A DNA stretch of 51,701 nt from contig CAMDOF010000034.1 in the NCBI GenBank assembly GCA_945903465.1, positions 1 through 51,701 of the forward strand, in the 5' to 3' direction. Shown here piece after piece: positions 15,747-26,000 of the stretch; position 1 is the stretch's first letter; every line of letters begins with the position of its first letter. The translations under genes and the position numbers were made by a program. The notes below the pieces were generated by a model that did no database searches, was not told where the DNA came from, and worked only from the letters and a program-made list of their open reading frames with translations. The stretch is from Opitutus sp. GAS368 (GTDB lineage Bacteria; Verrucomicrobiota; Verrucomicrobiia; Opitutales; Opitutaceae).

Positions 15747-16334
15747 TCAACGCGTCCACGCCCGATTCCCGACGGTTTCCAGCGGGATGCAGGCGTCGAA
15801 ACGACCGGGGATGGGATCGTAATGCAAGAAATTTTTCCCGACCGTTTCAGATGTAAAATAACCGAGTAACGTGAGTTCTTTCAGCTGGTGAAAAAAGGTT
15901 TTCTCCCGGTTCTGGGAGAGCGTCGCCACTTCCTTGAGCAACGCATCCTGCGCGGCGGGCGTCATCCGCGCGAAATCAACCGACGCGCGCGCGCGCGCCT
16001 TCGCCTCAAGCTCAACGATCCCAGCCATGAAGATTTGGCGTTCAGCCCCGGTCATAAACTTTCCAAACATCAGGTCGATGAACGCGGGCACGCCCACGTC
16101 AATCGCGCCAGGCGTCTCGCTCCGGGGCAAGATGCGCTCGGCCATCGCACTCACCGCCGCAAATTGCGGGGCGGAAAGAAACTCCGGTTTCGCCTCCACC
16201 GCCCTCGCCAACGCGGGTTGCGCCTGTAACGCGCCTGCTAAAATCGACGGCGAAATCGCCACGCCTAAGAGCAACCCCACCCGTTCAATCGCCTCACGCC
16301 GCGTCAGCCCACCACCCTCATTAAATAGTTTCAT
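15747..16334 (-). CDS. Gluconate 2-dehydrogenase subunit 3 family protein
   Basis: This 195-residue protein fits the gluconate_2-dh3 family, the small subunit that accompanies membrane-linked GMC dehydrogenases. The N-terminus has twin arginines and a hydrophobic segment (LTRREAIERVGLLLGVAIS), so Tat export of the folded complex is likely. The body contains AERILPRSETPGAIDVGVPAFIDL and the C-terminal TLLGYFTSETVG plus HYDPIPG, typical of the family. It begins 16 bp after the stop of the GMC subunit on the same strand, so the two form a transcription unit. No cytochrome c subunit gene follows, so the electron acceptor is unknown. A 15-base alternating CG tract (15984-15998) encodes an Ala-Arg run in the middle of the protein. 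Confidence 0.9.
   Translation of the reverse strand: MKLFNEGGGLTRREAIERVGLLLGVAISPSILAGALQAQPALARAVEAKPEFLSAPQFAAVSAMAERILPRSETPGAIDVGVPAFIDLMFGKFMTGAERQIFMAGIVELEAKARARASVDFARMTPAAQDALLKEVATLSQNREKTFFHQLKELTLLGYFTSETVGKNFLHYDPIPGRFDACIPLETVGNRAWTR
15984..15998. repeat. Alternating CG dinucleotide tract
   Basis: Fifteen bases of uninterrupted CG alternation lie inside the subunit 3 gene and encode ARARA-type residues. Such tracts can adopt Z-DNA and are prone to slippage, but the length is modest for GC-rich DNA. Confidence 0.6.
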
Positions 16335-16350
16335 GGATAATATTTTCCGC

Positions 16351-18057
16351 TCAGAGATTATGTTTTTTCAATTCGCTCACGGCATGGTCACACGCTCTCG
16401 CCGTCAGGGCCATGTAGGTAAGCGAAGGATTCACGCACGCCGAGGAGGTCATGCAGGCTCCATCCGTCACAAAGACGTTGGGCACCGCGTGCACTTGATT
16501 CCACTCATTAAGCACGGAGGTCTTCGGATCCCGGCCCATCCGCGCCGTACCCATTTCATGGATGCACAGTCCCGGCGCGCTCACATCATCAAACGGCGTC
16601 ACGTCTTTCAGCCCCGATGCCTCCAACATCTCCACCGCCGATGCCTTCATATCTTTCCGCATCGCCCACTCGTTCTCGCGCCAATCGCAGCTAAAGGTCA
16701 CCGTCGGTTGACCCCACTTATCACGAAGCGCTTGATTCAGGTACAAGCGATTATCGTGATACGGCAGACACTCGCCCCACGCCCCGATGCCGAAGCGCCA
16801 CGGGCCCGGCGCAATCAGATCCGCCTTCAACCGCGACCCGAAGTAGTTCAGCTCTTTGATCCCGCGCGTCCAATCCACCCGGCTCGCGCTTCCTTGGTAC
16901 CCAAAGCCACGGACATAGTCCTTTCGCGTGCTCTCTTTGCTGACATTACGAAACCGCGGAATATAAATCCCATTCGGTCGGTTACCGCGGTAATAACGAT
17001 CACCAAACTCTTCCGACATTCCCGTCGCACCCACCTTGAAATGATGGTCCATCAGGTTGCGCCCCAGTTCACCACTATCATTGCCAAAACCCTGGGGAAA
17101 ACGATCCGAAATCGAATTGAGCAGAATAAAAGTCGAGGCGACCGCGGAGGCGCATGAGAAAATAATCTTCGCGTTAAACTCGATCACTTCGTGCGTCTCC
17201 GCATCGATGACGCGCACGCCGGTCGCGCGCTTGCGGTCGCGATCATAGATCAACTGATTGACGATCGAAAAAGGGCGCAGGGTCAGATTACCCGTCGCCG
17301 CCGCCGCGGGCAGCGTCGCCGCATTGCTGCTAAAGTACGCGCCATACGGACACCCGCGAATGCACCGGTTGCGATATTGGCAACTGCCGCGCCCTTGATG
17401 CGGCTGAGTCAGATTGGCCGCTCGGCCAATCGTCATCACCCGACCCGAAAAACGATCGGCAATCCTCTTGCGCAATTGCTTCTCCAAACAATTCATCTCC
17501 ATCGGGGGCAAAAACTGGCCGTCCGGCAGTTGCGGTAAATTCTCCTTCTGGCCACTGATGCCGGCAAAGCGCTCCGCATAGTCATACCAAGGTGCCATTT
17601 CATTATAACGAACCGGCCAGTCCACCGCGATCCCTTCCTTGGCGTTCGCCTCGAAATCGAGATCACTCAACCGATAGGACTGGCGCCCCCACAGCAGGGA
17701 GCGCCCACCCACGTGATAGCCGCGCATCCAATCGAAACGTTTTTCCTCGGAGTACGGGTTCTCCACGTCGTTCACAAACCAGTGCGCCGCCGCCGGGTGC
17801 GTGGTGTAACCGGTCCGGTTCTGCTTCGCCTGTTGGGCCGTAGCCTCATCCGTGATCTTCGTTCGTCCGGCGAACTCCCAACTTTCCATCATCGCGGTGG
17901 GATACTCACCGTGCTTCACGTCGCGCCCGCGCTCGAGCACGAGGGTCTTGAGCCCTTTCTCCGTCAACTCTTTCGCCGCCCAGCCACCACTGATGCCGGA
18001 GCCAATCACAATGGCATCATAGGTGTTCTGTTGTTTAACGCTTCCGGGTAGGGCCAT
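16351..18057 (-). CDS. GMC-family oxidoreductase (large FAD subunit)
   Basis: The 568-residue protein starts MALPGSVKQQ and goes straight into an FAD-binding motif (YDAIVIGSGISGGW), followed by LKTLVLERG. Further family signs are the YHVGGRSLLWGRQSYR loop, the Cys-rich segment GSCQYRNRCIRGCPYGAY, and the C-terminal HEMGTARMGRDPKTS and VNPSLTYMALT. The GMC family oxidises alcohols and sugars, and members paired with a subunit 3 oxidise gluconate, sorbitol or related polyols. The four-Cys insertion resembles an iron-sulfur or structural site in this subfamily. There is no obvious signal peptide, so co-export with the Tat-tagged subunit 3 is likely. In-frame sequence reaches upstream to 18324 but overlaps the preceding gene and is not convincingly protein-like, so I start at 18057. 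Confidence 0.92.
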   Translation of the reverse strand: MALPGSVKQQNTYDAIVIGSGISGGWAAKELTEKGLKTLVLERGRDVKHGEYPTAMMESWEFAGRTKITDEATAQQAKQNRTGYTTHPAAAHWFVNDVENPYSEEKRFDWMRGYHVGGRSLLWGRQSYRLSDLDFEANAKEGIAVDWPVRYNEMAPWYDYAERFAGISGQKENLPQLPDGQFLPPMEMNCLEKQLRKRIADRFSGRVMTIGRAANLTQPHQGRGSCQYRNRCIRGCPYGAYFSSNAATLPAAAATGNLTLRPFSIVNQLIYDRDRKRATGVRVIDAETHEVIEFNAKIIFSCASAVASTFILLNSISDRFPQGFGNDSGELGRNLMDHHFKVGATGMSEEFGDRYYRGNRPNGIYIPRFRNVSKESTRKDYVRGFGYQGSASRVDWTRGIKELNYFGSRLKADLIAPGPWRFGIGAWGECLPYHDNRLYLNQALRDKWGQPTVTFSCDWRENEWAMRKDMKASAVEMLEASGLKDVTPFDDVSAPGLCIHEMGTARMGRDPKTSVLNEWNQVHAVPNVFVTDGACMTSSACVNPSLTYMALTARACDHAVSELKKHNL

Positions 18058-18284
18058 CGGGAAAAAAGGATTACAAAGTTGGAGTCGACGATCAGTGAAC
18101 CACCGGGCTAGCCACCCAGCGGCTGGCAATTTCAAACGGGCCGCCCACCGATAAGCAATCCAGAGTTGAAAGTATGTGCCCTCGACGCCAGCAGCCCCCG
18201 CGACTCTCATCGGCGCGGGCGGCGCACCACGCCACGAGCCATCGGGGAAATCCGCCAGCCTGGATCGCTTTTCCCTTTTTTGCC

Positions 18285-19991
18285 TCAGGTGCCGCGGACC
18301 CGCAGCCGACACGTAAAACTCCACAGGCCCTTCACATTTTGAATTTTTATCAGGATCTGATTCTTCCCTTTCTTCAGCCGAAGCGGCACGACATCGTCAT
18401 CCAGCCGGCTCGTGCGAGCGATCCACCGATCATTCACTTGCTCCCCATTAACCCAAATGCGCAGCCCATCGTCACTGCCAATACCCATCCAGGCCGCTAA
18501 CTCATCCGGTGATTCAAATTCCGTCCAAGCATACCCAATACAATAATCGTGACTGCCGGACCCCGCGCCACCCAGAAAATCCACGACCCCGTGATCCGGC
18601 GTCACTTTCTTCCAAATAAACGTTTCGCCGTCGACCTCCTGCTTCTCCCCAACGCTCGGTTGCACGCTCCCGGCGCCACGATCCGTAAACCAATCGCTAT
18701 TGAACGCATTCATCTGGGATGCGACCGAGACCTTGCTACCGGTCCCCGCCGTCACCGCCGATAGCATGACCGTACCATCTGGACCAATTCGATCGATCAG
18801 GGAAAAGACTCGTTCGGGCACCTTGATGGGTTTGAGGACCAGCCAACTTTTGAGCGGAATTTCCACGCGGGCTTCTCCATTTACCCAAGCCGCATCTGCG
18901 GCGAGCTTCGGATCGTCCAAGACCACGCTAAGCCCGTAGCGATACGTGCCCGCCACCGCCTGCCCACGCAGAATCGCGGGCGCAAAAATCGTGTTAACGC
19001 GCAGGGCCTCCGTCAGCGGTGCCACCAAAGCGGGTGGCACGACCGAACTTGGCAGCAGGACCACCTGCTCCACCTTCCCATCCGCCCGCACGTCAAACGC
19101 CGCGTCCACTTGCTTTACGCCCCGCTGACGCAGCGCCTCCACCCGCAGCGGATCGATTAGCAGAAGAGGATCCGCTTGGCCTGCGGCAAACTCAACCGGC
19201 CGGACCGCCCTCAAATAATGCAAACGAGCGCGCGCTCCGCTCGGATTAGCCGGATTGAGTTGCCACAAAATATCACTCGCGCCGTCGACAAAGTTTACCA
19301 CCTCCCCCACATTATTAACAGGCCCACCGATGAGGGGAATTCCCTCCCTCGTCATCAGCACCATGACGAAGCCTTCCCCGGGCACAAAGCGAGACACCGT
19401 TTTTATCTCGGACTGTTTTTCCGATTTGACCACCAGCCAGGTCCGCGCGCCCGGCAGACCTTTGACGTTCAGATGCGTCTGCCGCCCCGCCCAAACCACC
19501 GCGGCCACCCTCCCTGGATAAACGTGCTGCACCCGGTTTATAAAGGGCGCGAGATTATCCAGTAAAAAATAAGGCGAGGCCGCGTCGGGGTTGCGCCGCC
19601 CGCCATATAAAACGAGCAATAGCTCCGGCTCCGGCTGGGTGGAAAAATCAAACGGCACCAGCTGACCGCGCTCCGACATTTCCAACCGGCCCACCAATTC
19701 TCCCGCAGCCTGCCCCCGCCCTTCACTCCATCGCGCCGCCCGCGCTGGCCGGCTCCCAATCGCTTGATGAAAGCGCGCACAATCCTCCTCCGAGAACGTC
19801 CGCATTGACACAAATTTACTGGAGACCGCCCCCGTCCGAAACATGAGCCATGATCCCAACTCCTCGACCGGCTCGCCTCGAAAACTCGCTCCCTTCAGGT
19901 CTTTCCACTCGGAGCTCACCGCCCAGCCGCGCCCGAGCCCGATCATCGCTCCCCAGGCTCCGTACAACCACAGCCGTTTAATTAAACCCAT
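18285..19991 (-). CDS. Secreted three-domain protein (SHD1-like, TonB-C-like, sugar-binding-like)
   Basis: The 568-residue product has a signal-like N-terminus (LWLYGAWGAMIGLGRGWA). Residues 27-78 (EWKDLKGASFRGEPVEEL, then SEEDCARFHQAIG) follow the pattern of SHD1 domains, which are frequent in Planctomycetota-Verrucomicrobiota secreted proteins. Residues about 285-358 (VEALRQRGVKQVDAAFDVRA, then ALRVNTIFAPAI) look like a TonB C-terminal energy-transducer domain with its amphipathic beta-strands. Residues about 455-568 (IGYAWTEFESPDEL, GIGSDDGLRIWVNGEQV, LKKGKNQILIKIQN) resemble a galactose-binding-like or PA14-neighbour domain that binds carbohydrate. The order is unusual. No transmembrane anchor is seen after the TonB-like domain, so this is not a normal TonB. 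It lies 227 bp upstream of the GMC gene on the same strand. Domain names are from pattern recognition only. Confidence 0.7.
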   Translation of the reverse strand: MGLIKRLWLYGAWGAMIGLGRGWAVSSEWKDLKGASFRGEPVEELGSWLMFRTGAVSSKFVSMRTFSEEDCARFHQAIGSRPARAARWSEGRGQAAGELVGRLEMSERGQLVPFDFSTQPEPELLLVLYGGRRNPDAASPYFLLDNLAPFINRVQHVYPGRVAAVVWAGRQTHLNVKGLPGARTWLVVKSEKQSEIKTVSRFVPGEGFVMVLMTREGIPLIGGPVNNVGEVVNFVDGASDILWQLNPANPSGARARLHYLRAVRPVEFAAGQADPLLLIDPLRVEALRQRGVKQVDAAFDVRADGKVEQVVLLPSSVVPPALVAPLTEALRVNTIFAPAILRGQAVAGTYRYGLSVVLDDPKLAADAAWVNGEARVEIPLKSWLVLKPIKVPERVFSLIDRIGPDGTVMLSAVTAGTGSKVSVASQMNAFNSDWFTDRGAGSVQPSVGEKQEVDGETFIWKKVTPDHGVVDFLGGAGSGSHDYCIGYAWTEFESPDELAAWMGIGSDDGLRIWVNGEQVNDRWIARTSRLDDDVVPLRLKKGKNQILIKIQNVKGLWSFTCRLRVRGT

Positions 19992-20207
19992 ATTAAAAAT
20001 CTAATCCGAGAGCTTTCCCCACCTTCGTGTCAACCGCCCACCCCGTTCGCCGCCATGCTCTTCGCCGGGCTCGCCCCGAGCGGATACCTTTCACCACGGA
20101 TGCAGCCGCTGCTGCCACCCTCTGCCGCCAGCCAGCCTCACCATCCGTCGCTACCATCACGCTTGATTACCTGAACGATTTTAAGCCAACGTCAGCTTCT
20201 CCACCCT

Positions 20208-21065
20208 ATGAAACTCATTCGCTTCGGTCCAGACGGTCTCGAAAAAACCGGCGTCATCCTGCCCGATGGCCGCCAGATTGACACGTCAACCGCATTCCCC
20301 GATTTCAACGAGGCGTTCTTTTCTTCAGATGGCCTCGCGCACCTCAAGGCTTGGATCGCCGAAAACCACACCCGCGCTCCCATCGTGGTGCCGGCGGGTA
20401 CCCGCTACGGTTCACCGATCGCCCGACCCAGTAAGATCATCTGCATCGGCCTCAACTATCGCGATCATGCGGCTGAATCCGGCATGACCCCACCCGCTGA
20501 GCCCGTCGTCTTCTTTAAAGCCACCACCGCACTCTGCGGCCCCAACGATGATCTCGTCATTCCGCGCCATTCCATCAAAACGGACTGGGAGGTGGAGCTT
20601 GCCGTCGTCATCGGGCGCACCACCCGCTATATCAAAGAAGCGGACGCACCTGCCGCGATCGCCGGCTACCTGCTGCATAACGATTACAGCGAGCGTGCGT
20701 GGCAGCTCGAGCGCGGCGGACAATGGGTCAAGGGCAAGAGCTGCGACACCTTCGCTCCTCTGGGCCCTTGGCTCGCCACCCCTGAGGAAATCTCCGATCC
20801 CCATAACCTTCGGCTCTGGCTCACCGTCAACGGTCGTCGCTTTCAGGACGGCAATACCAGCAACCTGATTTTCAACGTTAACTTTATCATCAGCTATCTC
20901 AGCCAGTTCATGACGTTACTCCCCGGTGACGTCATCTCGACCGGTACCCCCGCCGGAGTCGGCCTCGGCCAGAAGCCACCCCTTTATCTGAAACCGGGCG
21001 ACATCATCGAGCTGGGAATCGACGGGCTCGGTTCTCAACGCCAGCTCGCGCGCGCTTCCGATTAA
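20208..21065 (+). CDS. Fumarylacetoacetate hydrolase-family enzyme
   Basis: The 285-residue protein has the FAH-fold C-terminal catalytic domain. Metal ligands are placed as in the family: Glu128 and Glu130 (TDWEVELAVVIG) and Asp159 (HNDYSERAWQ). Other hallmarks are GLNYRDHAAE (81-90), KGKSCDTFAPLGPW and STGTPAGVGLG. The N-terminal extension of about 70 residues is typical of ureidoglycolate lyase-like and 2,4-diketo-3-deoxy-sugar-acid hydrolases. In sugar-degrading bacteria such enzymes cleave 2,4-diketo-3-deoxy-L-fuconate or L-rhamnonate, which would suit this neighbourhood, but the substrate is not proven by sequence. The gene stands alone. It is divergent from the three-domain protein at 19991 across 216 bp. 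Alternative: an acylpyruvase. Confidence 0.92.
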   Translation: MKLIRFGPDGLEKTGVILPDGRQIDTSTAFPDFNEAFFSSDGLAHLKAWIAENHTRAPIVVPAGTRYGSPIARPSKIICIGLNYRDHAAESGMTPPAEPVVFFKATTALCGPNDDLVIPRHSIKTDWEVELAVVIGRTTRYIKEADAPAAIAGYLLHNDYSERAWQLERGGQWVKGKSCDTFAPLGPWLATPEEISDPHNLRLWLTVNGRRFQDGNTSNLIFNVNFIISYLSQFMTLLPGDVISTGTPAGVGLGQKPPLYLKPGDIIELGIDGLGSQRQLARASD

Positions 21066-21314
21066 TCGTCGCGAGGTCGTCGCGCGCCCAGGCTCTCTGC
21101 GGGCGGCCCTCGCTTCTAATCGATCCACACGCCTTGCTCACCCACCCGTCGCCGCGGTCTCAGCGCCCACCCCGAGCCCACAGGCCTGAGCTTCGCTGAG
21201 TTGTCGAAGCGGCCTGCTACCGCCCCGCCACTCCATCGGCGCCCGGTGCCCGCCGCGATGTGCTCCGCCCAAACCCGCCCCCAAGCGGCTGCTCGCGCGA
21301 GGCACGTCGTTCCC

Positions 21315-22838
21315 TTACTTCGCAGCCGCCTTGGTCGAGGCGAAGACCACCGCGCCGTCAACCGCGTGGAGACGAAAAGTCAGCGCCGGCACCCCCGCGG
21401 TCACCGTCACCTCGCCCGAAAGAAACCCACCGTACTTAGTTCTCAAAAAACGATGTTCCGGCCGCGGTTGCGTCTCGCTCCAGCCCCCGGCGTGGGCATC
21501 ACTCGCGGCGCCGACACTCCACTCTTCAATCCCAGTGACGACATCACGCGAAACATACTGCCAATGTCGGTCGCCCGTGATCACTGTGAGGTTCGCGTAC
21601 CGACTCAAAATTGACCGGATCCGCGTGCCCTCGATGACATAGCCTTGGTTGGCGTAATTATCGTCTTTGTTCAACCGATCCGGTCCCACCATCGGCGTCG
21701 GCGTTATCACGACCCGATACGTGGCGTCGGATGCCGCCAGCGTTTTTTCCAGCCAGGCGATCTGCGCCGCCCCGAGGATCGTAGGCACTTGGGTACGATC
21801 CTGCTCACGCGTGCTGCGAAAATCGCGACCTTCCAGCAACCAGACTTCCAGATGCCGACCCCACCGGATCACCCGATAAGGAGGTTCGGAAGGTGCGGTC
21901 TGCTCGCGAAAAATCCGCAAGCCATCCGCAAACGTGAAGTCGCCACTCGAACCGCCCGGATGCGAATCATCCGAGAGAACATCGTGATCATCCTTCATAA
22001 AAAAACTACCTACTCGGGAGTGAAATTCTCGCAACGTCGGATAACTAAACATGCGCGCCCAATGGTAACGGGCCAGCTCCGCCGTCACCGCGATCACAGG
22101 ACCATGATCATAATAAAGCACGTCGCCCGTGTTAACGAAAAAATCCGGGCCCACACTCTGCATCGCGGGATAAATGGCAAAACCCGTCGCCAAATCCCGG
22201 TCCTCATATTGCTGACAGCTCATCACACAAAATTTAGCCGCCACGTTCGCCCAGCCCAATGGGGCCGTGACAAAGCCACCCAAAACCGTGGCGGTAGTCG
22301 CCGCCCCCTCGCGCGGGCGCGAGTCCACCGCCACCACCAGGCGCGCCGCCGCCGGTAAATCCACCAGCGAAAAAACCGCGGTAAAATCACGTGAAACATC
22401 CACGTCTCGCCACACCGTTTCCCGCCAGGCGCCGCCACGGGAGTCTCTATAGCGAACCCGCGTTTGCCCTGGCGCACCCACCGCGGCCCCACGAATAGAA
22501 CCGAAATCTGTTCCCACCGGGAAAGTGAGCTCAGGCCGAACGGTCGGAAACGACGCGTTTTCCCGGAGCTTAACGGCCGCTCCGGTCGCGCGGTCAAAAA
22601 GACGCGTGATCGGCAGCGGCCGATCGTCACCCGCTCGTTCAGCATCTCGCGTAACCCGCGTCCAGATCGTCACCGTGCTCGCCGTCGGCTCCGTGATTTT
22701 GATTCCCGTCGCTTGATAGCCCCCACCGCCAGTTTCCGCTCCCACCAGCCCCACCGCTCCATTAACTAAAGGCAGCAGAAGTGCGCTGACTTGAAAAAAA
22801 AGTCGTGAGCTCAACACCGAACCCGTGGAATATTTCAT
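21315..22838 (-). CDS. Alkaline phosphatase D (PhoD)-like phosphoesterase
   Basis: The 507-residue protein has an N-terminal signal (LFFQVSALLLPLVNGAVGLV) and a fibronectin-like N-terminal domain (GIKITEPTASTVTIWTR), followed by the PhoD-type metallophosphoesterase. Metal-binding motifs are NTGDVLYYD, KDDHDVLSDD and TGDRHWQYV, with FSYPTLREFH between. PhoD enzymes are secreted calcium- and iron-dependent phosphomonoesterases or diesterases, so this one probably acts in the periplasm on phosphate esters. A more specific role cannot be assigned. The C-terminal 100 residues (EWSVGAASDAHAGGW, then a beta-rich tail) are slightly unlike classic PhoD. The gene is downstream of the TonB-dependent receptor at 23064-26318 on the same strand, with a 225-bp gap, so it may have its own promoter. 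There is no Shine-Dalgarno before the ATG. Confidence 0.92.
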   Translation of the reverse strand: MKYSTGSVLSSRLFFQVSALLLPLVNGAVGLVGAETGGGGYQATGIKITEPTASTVTIWTRVTRDAERAGDDRPLPITRLFDRATGAAVKLRENASFPTVRPELTFPVGTDFGSIRGAAVGAPGQTRVRYRDSRGGAWRETVWRDVDVSRDFTAVFSLVDLPAAARLVVAVDSRPREGAATTATVLGGFVTAPLGWANVAAKFCVMSCQQYEDRDLATGFAIYPAMQSVGPDFFVNTGDVLYYDHGPVIAVTAELARYHWARMFSYPTLREFHSRVGSFFMKDDHDVLSDDSHPGGSSGDFTFADGLRIFREQTAPSEPPYRVIRWGRHLEVWLLEGRDFRSTREQDRTQVPTILGAAQIAWLEKTLAASDATYRVVITPTPMVGPDRLNKDDNYANQGYVIEGTRIRSILSRYANLTVITGDRHWQYVSRDVVTGIEEWSVGAASDAHAGGWSETQPRPEHRFLRTKYGGFLSGEVTVTAGVPALTFRLHAVDGAVVFASTKAAAK

Positions 22839-23063
22839 AGGGAAATTGCAACCGTCACCTTATTTTCAGCAGGCAAACCTCCGCGAAGCTACGCCAAAAC
22901 TGCGCGGGCCCCGGCATCCATCAACCCACCGCGACCCGGTGCCCCACGCGAGCAGACGCCGATCATGTCTCTTCAGAAGCGGGCCCCATGCGCCCCAGGC
23001 GGCGGAGCTTTCTCGCCAGTTCTTGCCCAGGCCCAAGGAGACCGCACAGCCCTCGCGCCGAGC

Positions 23064-26000
23064 TCAGAAACTGTAGGTCGAAGATAAACGGAAGCTTCGC
23101 GGTGTCGTATAACTAAACGCCCGCGCGTAACTGACGCGCGCCGGCGAAGCCAGGTCCCCTTCCCTCGCCCGCAAACCAATCGTGTTATAGAGAGGACGAT
23201 CGTAATTAAACAGGTTGGTGACGGATAAATTAAAATCGACGCGATGCCGATTGAAGAGCTTGACGGGGTAACCTAGCGTTGCCGTCCCTAGAAAGTAGGC
23301 CTTCTGCCAAACGACCGTATACGCATCGACCTTCGGATCATCAATCGCCAACGTGGGCGCGGACGGATTTACGATAGTATCAGCCCCGCGATAACCGATT
23401 ACCTGGGGACCGCGGAATTGCATCCCGTAGCCGATCCGCAGGCCGCGTAATTTCCCGTCACTAAAACGATAATCCGAGTACGCATTCGCGGTGTAGCGCG
23501 TCAGGCGATTAAGCAGCTGCGTGCCGCTGACCCAGTTAGCCCGACTCGCCTGCAAGCTGTTCCACGCGTTGAGCGCATTGGCCGCATCAGCAAAGGTGTT
23601 TGGCCGCGCTGGATCCGTCCGAGCGACGTTATCCGCTCCAACCACAATCCCCGCATCGTTCAAAATCTTTTTGAGCACCGAATCTTGGGCGTCGACCCAA
23701 GCTCGCGTCTGCCGGTAGGTGTCCGTCTGCGCCGCGTCCGCAAGCCCGTAATTGAGGGTGAGCCGCCAGTTCGCACTGAGATTCGCCACCGCCTCTAATT
23801 CGTAGCCGCGGCTCTTTCGGTCGAGCGTGTCATTCCAGCCAATCGGCACATCCCCGAGCCCTTGCCGATTGCGCCCATCGGAGCTCAAATCACCAAGCAC
23901 ATTGGTATTGATGATTGTCTGCAGGTTACTGAACCCCGAGGGCTGGCTGATCGAGGCGTCATTTTCGTTCGATTCATAGCGGCTCACCGTCAGGTAAAGT
24001 CTCGGACCGAAAGAAACGCGTACGCCGTAGTCTTTGCCTTCCGAAACCGAGGGCGGGGGCGTGCCGTAGTCGATCGTGGTTTTCGTAAAATCAGTCGGGT
24101 TAAACGTCTGCGCAAAATTGCCCCAAAGCGAAAGGCCACGACCAACGTTGAAAATCCCCCCCATCGACTTGGTCGGTTTTTTGGTCTGAGTGGGCGGTGG
24201 ATTAAAATCATCTTGAAAGCGATCGTTCGCGTACTGGGGCAAGGCCACTCCCGTCGTCGTGTCGCGCGGGCGGGTCGCGGGTGCCAGTTGCGCAGGCCCC
24301 GTCGCCCGACCGGCCACGTCTTTCGGGACATAGGCTAGCGTAAAATAGTTCGCCGGGGCGTTCGGTCGGTAAATGAAATGATCGCGGGTCAACGCACCGT
24401 AGCTGGCCGGGTGATCCATCGGGCGAAGAAATAAACGCTGGCTCCGATCTACTTGATCCGCGCGGAACGCTCCGAGAAGGATCAACCGTTTCTTGAAGAA
24501 AGCGAGCGTACCGGAGGCTTGAAAATACTTGGTGGTGGCATTGCTCAAGATCGTCGCGTCATTGCGATCAGCGCCGAGCACCCAAAGAGGATTAAAGGTC
24601 TTGGCGGTACCCGCGACCGGATCAACCAAACTGACTTCCTTCATTTCCCGCAGCTCCCGCTCGGTCTGGTTCCAATAATAGCGATACCGCAGGGTCTGCG
24701 TCCGAGTGGAATTGACCAGCCCCCAAGCCCGCGGATCGGCGTCAAAGGGAATCATATAATATTCCCGCGCCTTAAAGATATCTTGTACCTCCACGGCTCC
24801 GATCACGTTGGCTCGCACATCTACCCACCGCGTAGCTTTCAAAAACGCCGCGGCAAAACGGAGCGCGCGATTCGTCGTCTCGACTTTCTGCCGCTCCGGC
24901 CGGCTAAACTCATTGTAAGGCTGAAGGAAATTCGGATTAGCCGCACCATCCGGCAGCAGGCGGTTCACGTCGACGAAGGTGTTCGGGTAACCTTGATTCG
25001 TATAGTAATCAATCAGCCCATAACTAAAGAGCCGATTCACGTTGCCCGAGAGCTGAAAATTAAGCGCATCGCCCACGCACTGATCGAGAAAAAGGGTGAC
25101 ATCACGGAAGCGGTTGATCGCCGTCGGGTTTGGCCCGAGGTTAGTGAACGACCGCTTCGGCACGCGAAAGGCGGAACCCTGCGTCGCCGCATCATAAACG
25201 CCCGGCGTAATCATCGGGGTGTCGATGATGGGCCCGGCGTTAAACCCGAGGTTGCTGCCACTCGCTGCCGACACCCCGTTCACCGGCCGCTGACCAGAGA
25301 AATAGGTGGTCTGCATTAATCCTGTATAACTCTGGGCGATCCCAAAACCCTTCCCCGACGCGGGCGCGACCACCCACGTATTCGTCCCGATGCGCGAGGT
25401 ACCAAACGCCGACTGGCTCGGCAGCGTGCTCGGCTGCAAGCCCGCATACACCGTTTTGCCATCCCACCCTGAAAACGAGTCCGTGAGTGCATTCATCCCG
25501 CCGACAACCTGCTGCTCATAGTAGTCCCCGATGAGCGAAAGCCTCGTCTGGCGCGTGAGATCGACGGTGAACGAGGGCGAGAAGCCTCTCCTCTGGGTAC
25601 GCTCCCAGTCCCGCCAAGTCCGCGTATCTTGCCAAGTGGTCACGACGCGCCCAGCGGCTTTTTTCAGCGAATAATTGGCGTCGAAAGTCGCCCGATAGGA
25701 ATCCCCAGAACCCACTTCGGCCCTTAGCTCGCTGGCATTGCGCCCGATACGAGCACTTTTTACGACGGCATTGGCCGTGCCGCTGATCGTGCCCGTGCCG
25801 AAAAGAATCGAGTTGGGCCCCCGCGCGTAATCCATCCGCTCAAGATTGTACGTCGAAGGGTTGGCTCCACCAGTGAAGAAATTGCGGTTGTTCCCGTTCG
25901 CGCCGACGCCGCGAATCGTGCTGCTACCGGTTCCTCCAAACAGAAGCCCACCACCATCATCGGGCGTCGTCGTCGCGTTAACCGTCCAATTGATGGCTTC

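Noticed and set aside
15934..17157. 407-codon plus-strand open frame
   Set aside because: It lies antisense across the GMC enzyme and its subunit 3, both with clear family motifs; composition is Arg/His/Ala-rich.
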